Below, one piece after another: positions 14,829 to 22,179 of a DNA stretch of 41,846 nucleotides. A model generated the notes under the pieces. That model ran no database searches. It worked only from the letters and a program-made list of their open reading frames with translations, and was not told where the DNA came from. The stretch is from Terriglobia bacterium. GTDB lineage: Bacteria; Acidobacteriota; UBA6911. The stretch covers positions 1 to 41,846 of the forward strand of contig JAIQGI010000050.1 of assembly GCA_020072565.1 (NCBI GenBank), written 5' to 3'. Each line of letters begins with the position of its first letter. The first letter of the stretch is position 1. The position numbers were made by a program, and so were the translations under genes.

Positions 14829-16652
14829 ATGACCATCGTGCAGACCGACGAACCGACTCCTCAGAAGCCGCTCCGGCTGTGGCCCGGCGTGGTCGCCGTG
14901 GTGCTGCAGTGGCTCATCAGGTTTGTTGTCCCCATCGTCGTGCCCGGGGCCGTTGTTTTCGCGGTGCTTGGCGGACTTTTCGGCGGATTGGCTATCGCCG
15001 TGTGGTGGGTGTTCCTCAGCCGGGCGCCTTGGTCCGAGCGCTTGGGCGCCATCATCGTGATGATAGCCGCTCTGTTCGCGACATCGCGCATCCTCCACGA
15101 GTCTATTGCGAGGGGGGCGCAGGGGATGTTGTTCGTCGTCCTCGCTATCCCGGTCCTGAGCCTCGCCTTCGTCGCGTGGGCGGTGGCCAGCCGCCGCCTC
15201 TCGGACGGACCTCGGCGCGCGGCGATGGTCGCGACCATCCTGCTTGCGAGCGGAGGGTGGGCGCTTGTCCGGACCGGTGGGATGACCGGCAACTTCGATA
15301 ACGATTTGATGTGGCGGTGGGCGAAGACTCCCGAGGAACGCCTCTTGGCCCAAGCCGCCGACGAGCAGGCGGCGCGCCCGGCGGCTCCGGCAGTGCTCCC
15401 GGCGACTCCGGCAGTGCTCCCGGCGACTCCGGCAGTGCTCCCGGCGACTCCGGCAGTGCTCCCTGTGGCTCCGGCAGCAGCGGACACAGGTGCCGACTGG
15501 CCCGGCTTTCGCGGACCCCATCGCGACGGCATCATCCCCGGCGTGCGGATCGAGACCGACTGGTCTGCGTCGCCGCCGGTCGCGCTATGGCGCCGGCCGA
15601 TCGGACCGGGTTGGTCGTCCTTCGCGGTCCACGGCGACCTCCTCTACACGCAGGAGCAGCGCGGTGGCGACGAGGTTGTCGCCTGCTACAACGTGACCAC
15701 CGGCAAGCCGGTGTGGAAACACCGCGACGCGGCCCGGTTCTGGGAGTCGAATGGCGGCGCCGGTCCGCGCGCGACACCGACCCTCAGCAACGGTCGCGTA
15801 TACACATTTGGTGCGACCGGAATCCTGAACGTGCTCGACGCTCGTGACGGCGCCGTCGTGTGGTCGCGCAACGCGGCGTCCGACACCGGCACGAAGGTCC
15901 CGGGCTGGGGCTTCGCGAGCTCGCCCCTGGTGGTCGACGACGTCGTCATCGTCGCCGCCGAGGGCCGACTCGCCGCATACGACCTCGCCACCGGTAATCC
16001 GCGCTGGGTCGGCCCGGCCGGCGGCGCTGGCTACAGCTCGCCGCATCTATTGACGATCGACGGAGTCGCGCAGGTCCTACTGGCCAGCGGAGCCAGCGCA
16101 ATCAGCTTCGCGCCTGCCGACGGCACGCGGCTTTGGGAGTACTCTTTGCCGCCAAGCGTCCCCATCGTGCAGCCGGCCCTGACCGCGGACGGCGACATCC
16201 TGATCAGCACCGGCGGAGCCAACGGAGGAAACGGCATCTGCCGGATTGCAGTCGCGCACGGATCCGGCGGATGGACCGTCGAGGAACGCTGGACGTCGAT
16301 CGGGCTGAAGCCTTACTTCAACGACTTCGTAGTTCACAAAGGCCATGCCTTCGGCTTCGACGGAAGCATCCTCGCGTGCATCGACCTCAAGGATGGCACG
16401 CGCAAGTGGAAGGGCGGACGGTACGGCAACGGCCAACTCGTCCTGTTGCCCGACCAAGACTTACTGCTGGTGCTGTCGGAGGAAGGCGAGCTGGCGTTGG
16501 TCGCGGCGGCCCCCGATCGGTTCACGGAGCTCGCACAGTTCCCGGCGATCGAAGGCAAGACCTGGAACCACCCGGTGCTGGTCGGCGACGTCCTGCTGGT
16601 TCGCAACGGCCAGGAGATGGCCGCATTCCGGCTGTCCCTCGCGCGCCGCTGA
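14829..16652 (+). CDS. Membrane-anchored PQQ-like beta-propeller protein
   Basis: The 607-residue protein has four or five N-terminal membrane helices (about residues 17-160). A Pro/Ala-rich linker follows, then an eight-bladed PQQ-type propeller from about 220 to the end, opening with DWPGFRGPHRDGI. Repeated blade motifs are visible (GDEVVACYNVTTGKPVWKH, GILNVLDARDGAVVWSRN, GRLAAYDLATGNPRWVG, GTRLWEYSLP, GSILACIDLKDGTRKWKGG). DWPGFRGP is the usual first-blade signature of planctomycete and acidobacterial 'outer membrane assembly/PQQ' proteins. No dehydrogenase catalytic residues or cofactor site can be assigned, so it is more likely a binding or scaffold protein. The linker is built from a 21-bp tandem repeat. 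Codon use is strikingly GC-rich compared with both neighbours, suggesting transfer from another lineage. Confidence 0.8.
   Translation: MTIVQTDEPTPQKPLRLWPGVVAVVLQWLIRFVVPIVVPGAVVFAVLGGLFGGLAIAVWWVFLSRAPWSERLGAIIVMIAALFATSRILHESIARGAQGMLFVVLAIPVLSLAFVAWAVASRRLSDGPRRAAMVATILLASGGWALVRTGGMTGNFDNDLMWRWAKTPEERLLAQAADEQAARPAAPAVLPATPAVLPATPAVLPATPAVLPVAPAAADTGADWPGFRGPHRDGIIPGVRIETDWSASPPVALWRRPIGPGWSSFAVHGDLLYTQEQRGGDEVVACYNVTTGKPVWKHRDAARFWESNGGAGPRATPTLSNGRVYTFGATGILNVLDARDGAVVWSRNAASDTGTKVPGWGFASSPLVVDDVVIVAAEGRLAAYDLATGNPRWVGPAGGAGYSSPHLLTIDGVAQVLLASGASAISFAPADGTRLWEYSLPPSVPIVQPALTADGDILISTGGANGGNGICRIAVAHGSGGWTVEERWTSIGLKPYFNDFVVHKGHAFGFDGSILACIDLKDGTRKWKGGRYGNGQLVLLPDQDLLLVLSEEGELALVAAAPDRFTELAQFPAIEGKTWNHPVLVGDVLLVRNGQEMAAFRLSLARR
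15378..15474 (+). repeat. 21-bp in-frame tandem repeat encoding (PATPAVL)n
   Basis: About 4.6 copies of a 21-bp unit (ccggcgactccggcagtgctc type) encode the linker APAVL-PATPAVL-PATPAVL-PATPAVL-PVAPAA. The three central copies are identical at the DNA level, which indicates recent slippage expansion. Copy number is likely to vary between strains. Confidence 0.9.
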
Positions 16653-17099
16653 CGCGGGTTGTCATCTGGGTGGGATGGGGACTGACGACAGCAACTGCTT
16701 GAAAGGGCTGGCAGAACCGCAGGTCAGGTGCCTGTTTGAGAGGCCTAAAACAAAAATCGGAGGCCGATTTTTCAATCTAAGATCCGCATCCGAGGCGTTA
16801 GAGTAATTCCCGATCGTACGTGTCCCACTCTCCTGGGCTGTCGAAAATTGCCGCGCATGGTCATCGGTCTTAGGTTCAATAATCAGGCCTGTTTTGTTGA
16901 TGTAAACGGGAATTTGAAGGGTGAAGAATTATCAAAATACTGACCGGTCAGCACCTTGCCGTTGTCAGTCCCCCATCCCCAACGGGAACAGGAACACTCT
17001 GCAAAGGCGGAGGGGTAGGAAGAATGGGCTGTCATTTCGGGTCTGGACTCGCTGCCTGAATCTGTGGTTTTCAGGTTTTTCCGGTAGACGCAGGTTTGA
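16653..17099. other. Gap with a terminator-like hairpin and a short palindrome
   Basis: No gene is recognisable. AAAAATCGG at 16752-16760 and its complement at 16764-16772 form a tight hairpin with a 3-base loop and A/T tails on both sides, resembling a weak bidirectional terminator about 100 bases after the propeller gene. CTGACCGGTCAG at 16940-16951 is a perfect 12-bp palindrome of unknown meaning. Confidence 0.45.
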
Positions 17100-17381
17100 T
17101 CACTTTTTGATCTTCGGCTGCACGAGCTTGTCGAGGCTTTCCACCGAAAACACGAGATATTCCGAGTAACGGTGGCGATTCCTATAAGTCAGGCCGTTCC
17201 ACTCCATGGTAACCAGGACTTCACGCGGAAGCCAGAACGCGTGCGGGCTGTCCTTGAAACGGACTTCATTGAACCAGATTTCCGTAGTCTGCCTGGCCAG
17301 CATCACATCGTTTCTGGGCGCCAGCAGATCGGTTCGCATCCGCAGGATTTGATGCGTCTGGGGATCCACCCAGGCCAATCC
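17100..17381 (-). pseudogene. C-terminal remnant of an acidobacterial conserved protein
   Basis: The remaining 94 codons read GLAWVDPQTHQILRMRTDLL, APRNDVMLARQTTEIWFNEV, RFKDSPHAFWLPREVLVTME, WNGLTYRNRHRYSEYLVFSV and ESLDKLVQPKIKK. The well-formed amphipathic strands and the natural-looking end indicate a real protein tail. An in-frame TAG (17382-17384) immediately precedes it and no ribosome site or ATG is present, so the N-terminal part has been lost. I associate the 'AWVDP...ILRMRTDLLAP' motif with secreted acidobacterial proteins of unknown function; no enzymatic role can be given. Confidence 0.6.
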
Positions 17382-17479
17382 CTAATATGTCTATCTTAGT
17401 GCAGGTGAATCAGTGCCGACAGACAATTCTTGGGAGAATCTCCGGGATTTGACCGTTTAACACAAAAACCGCATCACCG

Positions 17480-17555
17480 AATGGGCGCCAGTATTGGGAG
17501 GCCCGGCATCCCTACTCCGCCGGAGGCGCCTATGTCGACTTTATGATGTCGGGAG
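17480..17555 (+). pseudogene. Fossil of an FAD-linked oxidase BBE (berberine-bridge) tail
   Basis: A short plus-strand stretch reads NGRQYWEARHPYSAGGAYVD followed by FMMSG. The string 'HPYSAGGAYVNFMM' is characteristic of the C-terminal BBE segment of FAD-binding oxidoreductases. Neither the rest of the enzyme nor the following 'YDPxNFFRxNQNI' is present. It is only about 25 codons long, so the call rests on a single motif. Confidence 0.45.
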
Positions 17556-17595
17556 TCAGCCTGCCTCCATCCTTCCCAAACCTGACACCCCGCAC

Positions 17596-20238
17596 TCACT
17601 CGCAACGCAACGCCTTAATCGGGTCAATCCGGGTTGCCCGCCGTGCCGGAAGATAGGCGGCAGTCAGGGCGACCACGATGAGCAAGACGGCAATTGCGAT
17701 AAACGTCTCTGCGTCATTGGCGCGCACTCCGTAGAGCAGGCTCACCATGACGCGGGTCATGACAAGAGCTACGGCCAATCCTATGGCTACACCCAACAAA
17801 ATCAAGAGCGAGCCCTTCTGCATGACCAAGTGAAGGACATCCTTGCGCTGGGCGCCGAGCGCAATTCTCACTCCGATCTCGTGAATGCGCTGGCTGACTG
17901 CAAATGCCATCACGCCATAGACGCCGATTGCGGCCAGGACCAGTGCCGCACCGGCGAACAACACGAGCATGATCAGCATGAAGCGCCTCTGAGCCATGGA
18001 TTTCGACAGCCTTTGCTCCATGGTCATAACATCGTAGAGAGGCAGGTTTTTGTCGATAGCCCTGACCTCCTTCCGCAATACTTCTACGAGCGCGAGCGGG
18101 TCTGAAGAAGTCCTGATCGCCACTGCGGACAGTGAGGAAAGACCAGGCTGGTAGATCTCCATCTGCGGCTCCTGCTCCAGACCCCAGTTTCTAATATCGC
18201 TCACGACGCCGATGATCTCCCGTGGCGCGGTTTCCGATGCGACGGTCATTCGCCGGCCGATGGGATCTTCATCAGGCCACAGACGCCGAGCCATGGTCTG
18301 GTTAATAATCAAAATGGGAGCGGCCCCCTCGACATCCATCCGAGTAAACGGACGCCCGCGGATCAGCGTAATCCCCATGGCGCGGAAGTAGTCGGCACTC
18401 ACGGTGAACTCGCCGGCGAATCGGTCGCTGAAGTTCTTTGCTGCCGGCTTCCCTTCCGCATTAAAGAGAACCAGAAAGTAAGCCGATGTCTTGCCGAGCG
18501 GAAGGTTGCTGGTTGCGGCGGCGTGCACCACGCCGGGCAGTTTCTCCATCCGCTCGAGGAGACGCTGATAGAAAGCGGTGCGCTGGGAGGGCTGTGGATA
18601 TGCCGACCGAGGTAAGTCGATGGCCATGCTCAGCACATTTTGTGGGTTGAAACCGGTCCCGGCCTGAACCAGTCGCAGGAGACTCTTGATCAGAAGCCCC
18701 GCCCCAACCATCAGAATAAGCGCGAGCGCAACCTCAGCGACGACGAGATGGTGTCGAAGGTTGCCGGATCTCGATCCCACTCCCCAAGGACTGCCTCCTT
18801 TAAAAGCTGCGTTGAGGTTGATTCGAGTCGCATTCAGAGCGGGCGCTAACCCGGTCAGGATCCCTGTGAGCATCGAGAGTCCCAGTGCGAACCCCAGCAT
18901 CCAGATATCCAAATGAATCTCGGTGAGCCTCGGTATTTCCGTTGGCGCGGACAAGATGAAAAACCTCAGTCCGTAGCTGGCTACAAGGATCCCGAAAGCG
19001 CACCCGGCTGCCCCCAGCAGCAAGCTTTCCGTCAGCAACTGCCGGACCACGCGGAATCGGCCTGCGCCAAGAGCTGCCCGAATCGCGATTTCTCTCTGCC
19101 TTTCCCCCGCGCGCGCGAGTAGCAGGCTGGTGACATTGGCGCATGCGATGAGCAACACAAAGCCGACAGCTCCGAACAATACCAGGAGACCTTTTCGAAC
19201 CGTCTTCACCAGCTGATCCTGGAATGGCACTACTGACGATGTGGATGAGACGTATGTGCGTCCCGGGTGCTCGCGCTTCAATGCCTCCATCCTTGCTTCC
19301 CAAAATGCGGCCAACTCAGCGCGCGCTTGTTCAAGTGACGAATCCGGACGTAGGCGGCCTATGACCTGGTATTTCGTGGCCCCTCTCAGGACACGCGCAG
19401 CGGATCCTGCCACAGGGAGCCAGAGATCCGCGCCCTCCGGAAATGAGAATCCTCGTGGCGCCACGCCGATCACTGTGAAGCTCTTCCCATTCAGTGAGAC
19501 GGCCTGCCCAATGAGATTCGGATCAGAGCCAAAACGCCGTAGCCAGAGACCGTGACTCACGACCACGACGGCATTCCTGCCCGACCGACCTTCCTCAGCA
19601 AGGAACATTCTGCCGAGCCCAGGTTGAACCCCGAGTGTGGTGAAAAAATTTGCCGAGACCTCCGTCACATCGATCCGCTCAGGCGCTCCTGCAGAGATGA
19701 GGTTAATCCCAACGACCATGGTATTATAGAGGGCCAACTGCTCAATCGTGTGGATCTGATCTTTCCAGTCCAGAAGATTCTCAGGAGTGAGCCCATTGCC
19801 GTTTATATACACCGGAGCCCCAGGAAGGGCCACCAGGCGTTCCGGGTTCCGGTAAGGAAGGGGTCGAAGGAGAACTCCATAAACCACGCTGAATATCACA
19901 CTGTTCGCGCCGATTCCAAGGGCGAGGGTTAGGACTGCGGCAATCGTGAATCCCGGGCTGCGGCGCAGCATTCGGATGCCGTAACCAAGGTCTCGCCCGA
20001 TCTCGTCGAGCCATCGTATCCCGCGCGTCTCGCGGCATGCCTCCTTTGTCTGGTCCAATCCACCAAGTGCGATATGAGCATGCCGCCGCGCTTCCTCGGG
20101 GCCCATCCCGCGCCTGAGGTTTTCCTCGATCTCCATTTGCAGGTGAAATTCCAGTTCCCGATCGAATGAGGACTCCGATCTTGAAGGTCGCATGAGGTGA
20201 ATCACCCGCCACAAAAATGCTCGAATTGATTCCAGCAT
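17596..20238 (-). CDS. ADOP-type MacB/FtsX-like ABC transporter permease
   Basis: This 880-residue protein is a canonical ADOP permease. It has the N-terminal helical segment (SFDRELEFHLQMEIEENLRR, then ARRHAHIALGGLDQTKEACR), the membrane motif SPGFTIAAVLTLALGIGANS, the MacB-PCD periplasmic domain, and the FtsX motif LLIACANVTSLLLARAGERQ with REIAIRAALGAGRFRVVRQL. A second periplasmic domain follows, then a second FtsX repeat (HEIGVRIALGAQRKDVLHLV) ending ARRATRIDPIKALRCE. All parts are intact, unlike the more diverged paralogue at 11367-13979. It starts 12 bases after the PadR gene and is probably controlled by it. No ATPase is encoded nearby. The role is probably efflux or envelope-related, but the substrate is unknown. 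Confidence 0.92.
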   Translation of the reverse strand: MLESIRAFLWRVIHLMRPSRSESSFDRELEFHLQMEIEENLRRGMGPEEARRHAHIALGGLDQTKEACRETRGIRWLDEIGRDLGYGIRMLRRSPGFTIAAVLTLALGIGANSVIFSVVYGVLLRPLPYRNPERLVALPGAPVYINGNGLTPENLLDWKDQIHTIEQLALYNTMVVGINLISAGAPERIDVTEVSANFFTTLGVQPGLGRMFLAEEGRSGRNAVVVVSHGLWLRRFGSDPNLIGQAVSLNGKSFTVIGVAPRGFSFPEGADLWLPVAGSAARVLRGATKYQVIGRLRPDSSLEQARAELAAFWEARMEALKREHPGRTYVSSTSSVVPFQDQLVKTVRKGLLVLFGAVGFVLLIACANVTSLLLARAGERQREIAIRAALGAGRFRVVRQLLTESLLLGAAGCAFGILVASYGLRFFILSAPTEIPRLTEIHLDIWMLGFALGLSMLTGILTGLAPALNATRINLNAAFKGGSPWGVGSRSGNLRHHLVVAEVALALILMVGAGLLIKSLLRLVQAGTGFNPQNVLSMAIDLPRSAYPQPSQRTAFYQRLLERMEKLPGVVHAAATSNLPLGKTSAYFLVLFNAEGKPAAKNFSDRFAGEFTVSADYFRAMGITLIRGRPFTRMDVEGAAPILIINQTMARRLWPDEDPIGRRMTVASETAPREIIGVVSDIRNWGLEQEPQMEIYQPGLSSLSAVAIRTSSDPLALVEVLRKEVRAIDKNLPLYDVMTMEQRLSKSMAQRRFMLIMLVLFAGAALVLAAIGVYGVMAFAVSQRIHEIGVRIALGAQRKDVLHLVMQKGSLLILLGVAIGLAVALVMTRVMVSLLYGVRANDAETFIAIAVLLIVVALTAAYLPARRATRIDPIKALRCE

Positions 20239-20250
20239 TGTTTCCTCCGA

Positions 20251-20586
20251 CTACGTGCCCTCAAGGACTCGATTGATGATCGCCATCATGCGCTCCCAGC
20301 TCTTGGTTTCCTCGCGGAGCTGCTTGCGGCCGGCTTTTGTGATGGAGTAGAACCGTGCCTTCCGGTTGTTGTCCGAGGTGCCCCATTCTGCGATGATCCA
20401 GCCGCGCTGCTCGAGGCGTAAGAGCGCCGGATATATGGTCCCCTGCGATAGCTGGAGCGCATTTTCTGACGCCTGTTGGATCCGGCGCGCCACGCCCCAG
20501 CCGTGCATCGACCCCAGCGATTCAAGGGTTTTCAGGACGAGCAGGTCGAGTGTGCCCTGCAGAACTTCAGATTTTGATTGGGTCAT
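20251..20586 (-). CDS. PadR-family transcriptional regulator
   Basis: The 111-residue protein starts MTQSKSEVLQGTLDLLVLKT and continues SMHGWGVARRIQQASENALQ, QGTIYPALLRLEQRGWI and FYSITKAGRKQLREETKSWE: the PadR winged helix plus a short C-terminal helix. The ATG at 20586 is preceded by AGGAGATCCCC; the frame extends 14 codons further upstream. It leads the operon with the downstream ADOP permease and is a paralogue of the PadR at 11022, sharing the LLQGTLDLL/MHG and YPAL.RLEQ.G motifs. No palindrome like that of the first operon is visible upstream, so the two probably recognise different operators. Confidence 0.9.
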   Translation of the reverse strand: MTQSKSEVLQGTLDLLVLKTLESLGSMHGWGVARRIQQASENALQLSQGTIYPALLRLEQRGWIIAEWGTSDNNRKARFYSITKAGRKQLREETKSWERMMAIINRVLEGT

Positions 20587-20615
20587 GGGGATCTCCTGTC
20601 GACGGTCGTAAGAAC

Positions 20616-20644
20616 ACCTTAATTCCACTCCGGCTGGCTGTCAA
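20616..20644 (-). promoter_or_regulatory. Sigma-70-type promoter of the second PadR/ADOP operon
   Basis: On the minus strand a perfect TTGACA (20639-20644) is followed after exactly 17 bases by TAAGGT (20616-20621), 30 bases before the PadR start codon. Spacing and -35 match the consensus; the -10 is moderate. Confidence 0.6.
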
Positions 20645-21168
20645 CAAAAATCCAGAAATGGAAGACTGATCATTGCGGGTTGGCGTCCAGGTCCGTGACC
20701 CGGCTTAATCGTGCATCGCAAAAACATCCCGGAATGTTGGCAGGGCAACGGAGCTTCGTAAGGAATGGGAAAACGGCGAAACTGGAAACTACAGCCCTCG
20801 CAGTCCAGAAGTCCAGGTCCCGTTCTGGGAAGGTACGCCGCCAGCACTTCCGACCACTTGGCAGTCGGCTACTCGGAAAATGGCATGCAGCATGGAATCT
20901 GACATCGCGTCATCGGGAAGGAAGTCCGGATTTGTCCGCTGGATTCGTCCGAAGAAATGCCTTCCGTGTGTAGTGCGTGTGTAGTAACGTATCGATGTTT
21001 GGGGGTGTTTGTTGACGTTCGGAGGGATCTCGGAACAGCGGGAAATGGAATTGGGGCCGCTGTTTACGCGGCCCCGGCGAACGTTCGTGGTAATGGATGA
21101 ACGATTGGGGTAGGAGTTTGAATCCTCTCGCCCCGACCATCCCCTCGATCTCGTCCTCGGGTTGCCCC
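20645..21168. other. Gap with a structured segment upstream of acylphosphatase
   Basis: No gene is recognisable. At 21015-21084 an outer pair, ACGTTCG/CGAACGT, encloses a perfect inner hairpin, GGGGCCGC-TGTTTAC-GCGGCCCC (21053-21075). This could be a leader structure or a terminator without a T-tract. The rest shows nothing notable. Confidence 0.4.
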
Positions 21169-21450
21169 ATGGAGAAGCAGGCTCGGCGCATCATTGTCCA
21201 CGGCATGGTGCAGGGCGTGGGTTTTCGCTACTTCGTCCAGCGGGCCGGGAAGCGCTTGGGGCTGGCCGGAGATGTCTGCAACCTGCCGGATGCGACTGTG
21301 GAGATCCTGGTCGAGGGGAATGCGGCCGAGCTTGACGAATTCATCAGGGAAGTGCGGAAGGGACCGCCCATGGCACATGTAGAGCGACTCGAGATCCTTG
21401 ACATTGCTGTCAGCGGCAGGAATCCAACGTTTATGGTCGAAGGATGGTGA
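21169..21450 (+). CDS. acyP: Acylphosphatase
   Basis: The 93-residue protein is a full-length acylphosphatase, hydrolysing acyl phosphates such as acetyl- or carbamoyl-phosphate in the cytoplasm. It shows the signature HGMVQGVGFRYFVQRAGKRL with the phosphate-binding loop and catalytic Arg20, and the second motif GDVCNLPDATVEILVEG with catalytic Asn38. The common 'GWVRN' is here GDVCN, a mild variation. The start at 21169 gives the usual family length; the frame is open 24 codons further upstream without support, and the ribosome site at 21169 is weak. It lies 7 bases before apt and is probably co-transcribed with it. Confidence 0.92.
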   Translation: MEKQARRIIVHGMVQGVGFRYFVQRAGKRLGLAGDVCNLPDATVEILVEGNAAELDEFIREVRKGPPMAHVERLEILDIAVSGRNPTFMVEGW

Positions 21451-21457
21451 GGTGAAA

Positions 21458-21973
21458 ATGGACCAGCTGAAGGCGAAGATTCGTGAGATCCCGGATTGGC
21501 CCAAGAAAGGCATCCTGTTTTACGACGTCACCACTCTGCTCAAGAACGGGCAGTGCTTTTATGAAGTCGTCAACGCCTTGACGACGCCTTTCGAAGACAA
21601 GCAGGTGGACCTGGTGGTAGGGATTGAGGCCCGCGGATTCATACTCGCACCCACCGTTGCCTATGGCCTCAAGGCGGGGTTCGTGCCGGTGAGAAAACCC
21701 GGGAAGTTGCCTGCGGCGATCCACAAAGTGACCTACGACCTGGAATACGGGACCGATTCGCTGGAGATCCACCAGGACGCGATTGAACCCGGCCAGCGGG
21801 TGCTGATCGTGGATGATCTCATCGCGACCGGGGGAACTGCCAGAGCAGTCGCCGACATCGTAGAGAAGATGGGCGGCATCGTCGTCGGTCTCGCCTTCAT
21901 GGTGGAACTGACCGCTCTGAAGGGACGCCAGCGCATAACCAAATACAAGGTCACCAGCATCCTTAAGTATTGA
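21458..21973 (+). CDS. apt: Adenine phosphoribosyltransferase
   Basis: The 171-residue enzyme converts adenine and PRPP to AMP and pyrophosphate (purine salvage, cytoplasm). The type I phosphoribosyltransferase PRPP loop VLIVDDLIATGGTA is at about 115-128. The N-terminal IREIPDWPKKGILFYDVTTL and the GIEARGFILAPTVAYGLKAG segment are hallmarks of Apt. The length is normal. The ATG at 21458 follows a GAGGTGAAA ribosome site and a 7-base gap after acylphosphatase. A strong terminator follows at 22097. Confidence 0.96.
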   Translation: MDQLKAKIREIPDWPKKGILFYDVTTLLKNGQCFYEVVNALTTPFEDKQVDLVVGIEARGFILAPTVAYGLKAGFVPVRKPGKLPAAIHKVTYDLEYGTDSLEIHQDAIEPGQRVLIVDDLIATGGTARAVADIVEKMGGIVVGLAFMVELTALKGRQRITKYKVTSILKY

Positions 21974-22096
21974 CGTCCGACTTCTGGCCTCCGACTTCGC
22001 GCGGGGACAGGGGCCCGCAGTCAGGAGTTACGGTCATAGAAGAATCGGGAGAGTCGGTCCCCGTTTAAAGACACGCGCAAATGCCGGCCGAAAACA

Positions 22097-22149
22097 GAAC
22101 CGCCGATGGGAGGCGATAAATTTTCCGCGTCCATCGGCGGTTCCTTTTT
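22097..22149 (+). terminator. Rho-independent terminator after apt
   Basis: GAACCGCCGATGG (22097-22109) and its exact complement (22131-22143) form a 13-bp stem with a 21-nt loop, followed by CTTTTT (22144-22149). It ends the acyP-apt transcript. Because pckA converges from the other side and a shorter T-run (TTTT) lies on that strand, it may act bidirectionally. Confidence 0.85.
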
Positions 22150-22179
22150 CAGATCTCGAAATTCCGACTCCTGCTCCCT

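Noticed and set aside
15378-15474. CRISPR-like repeat array
   Set aside because: The 21-bp units are directly adjacent, have no spacers and encode an in-frame protein linker.
14751-15521. Minus-strand repeat protein (CRSRREH repeats)
   Set aside because: It is the complement of the 21-bp linker repeat inside the propeller gene, with no independent start signal.
16752-16772. Strong terminator after the propeller gene
   Set aside because: The stem is short and mostly A/T with only four G/C pairs; kept only as a weak candidate in the gap description.
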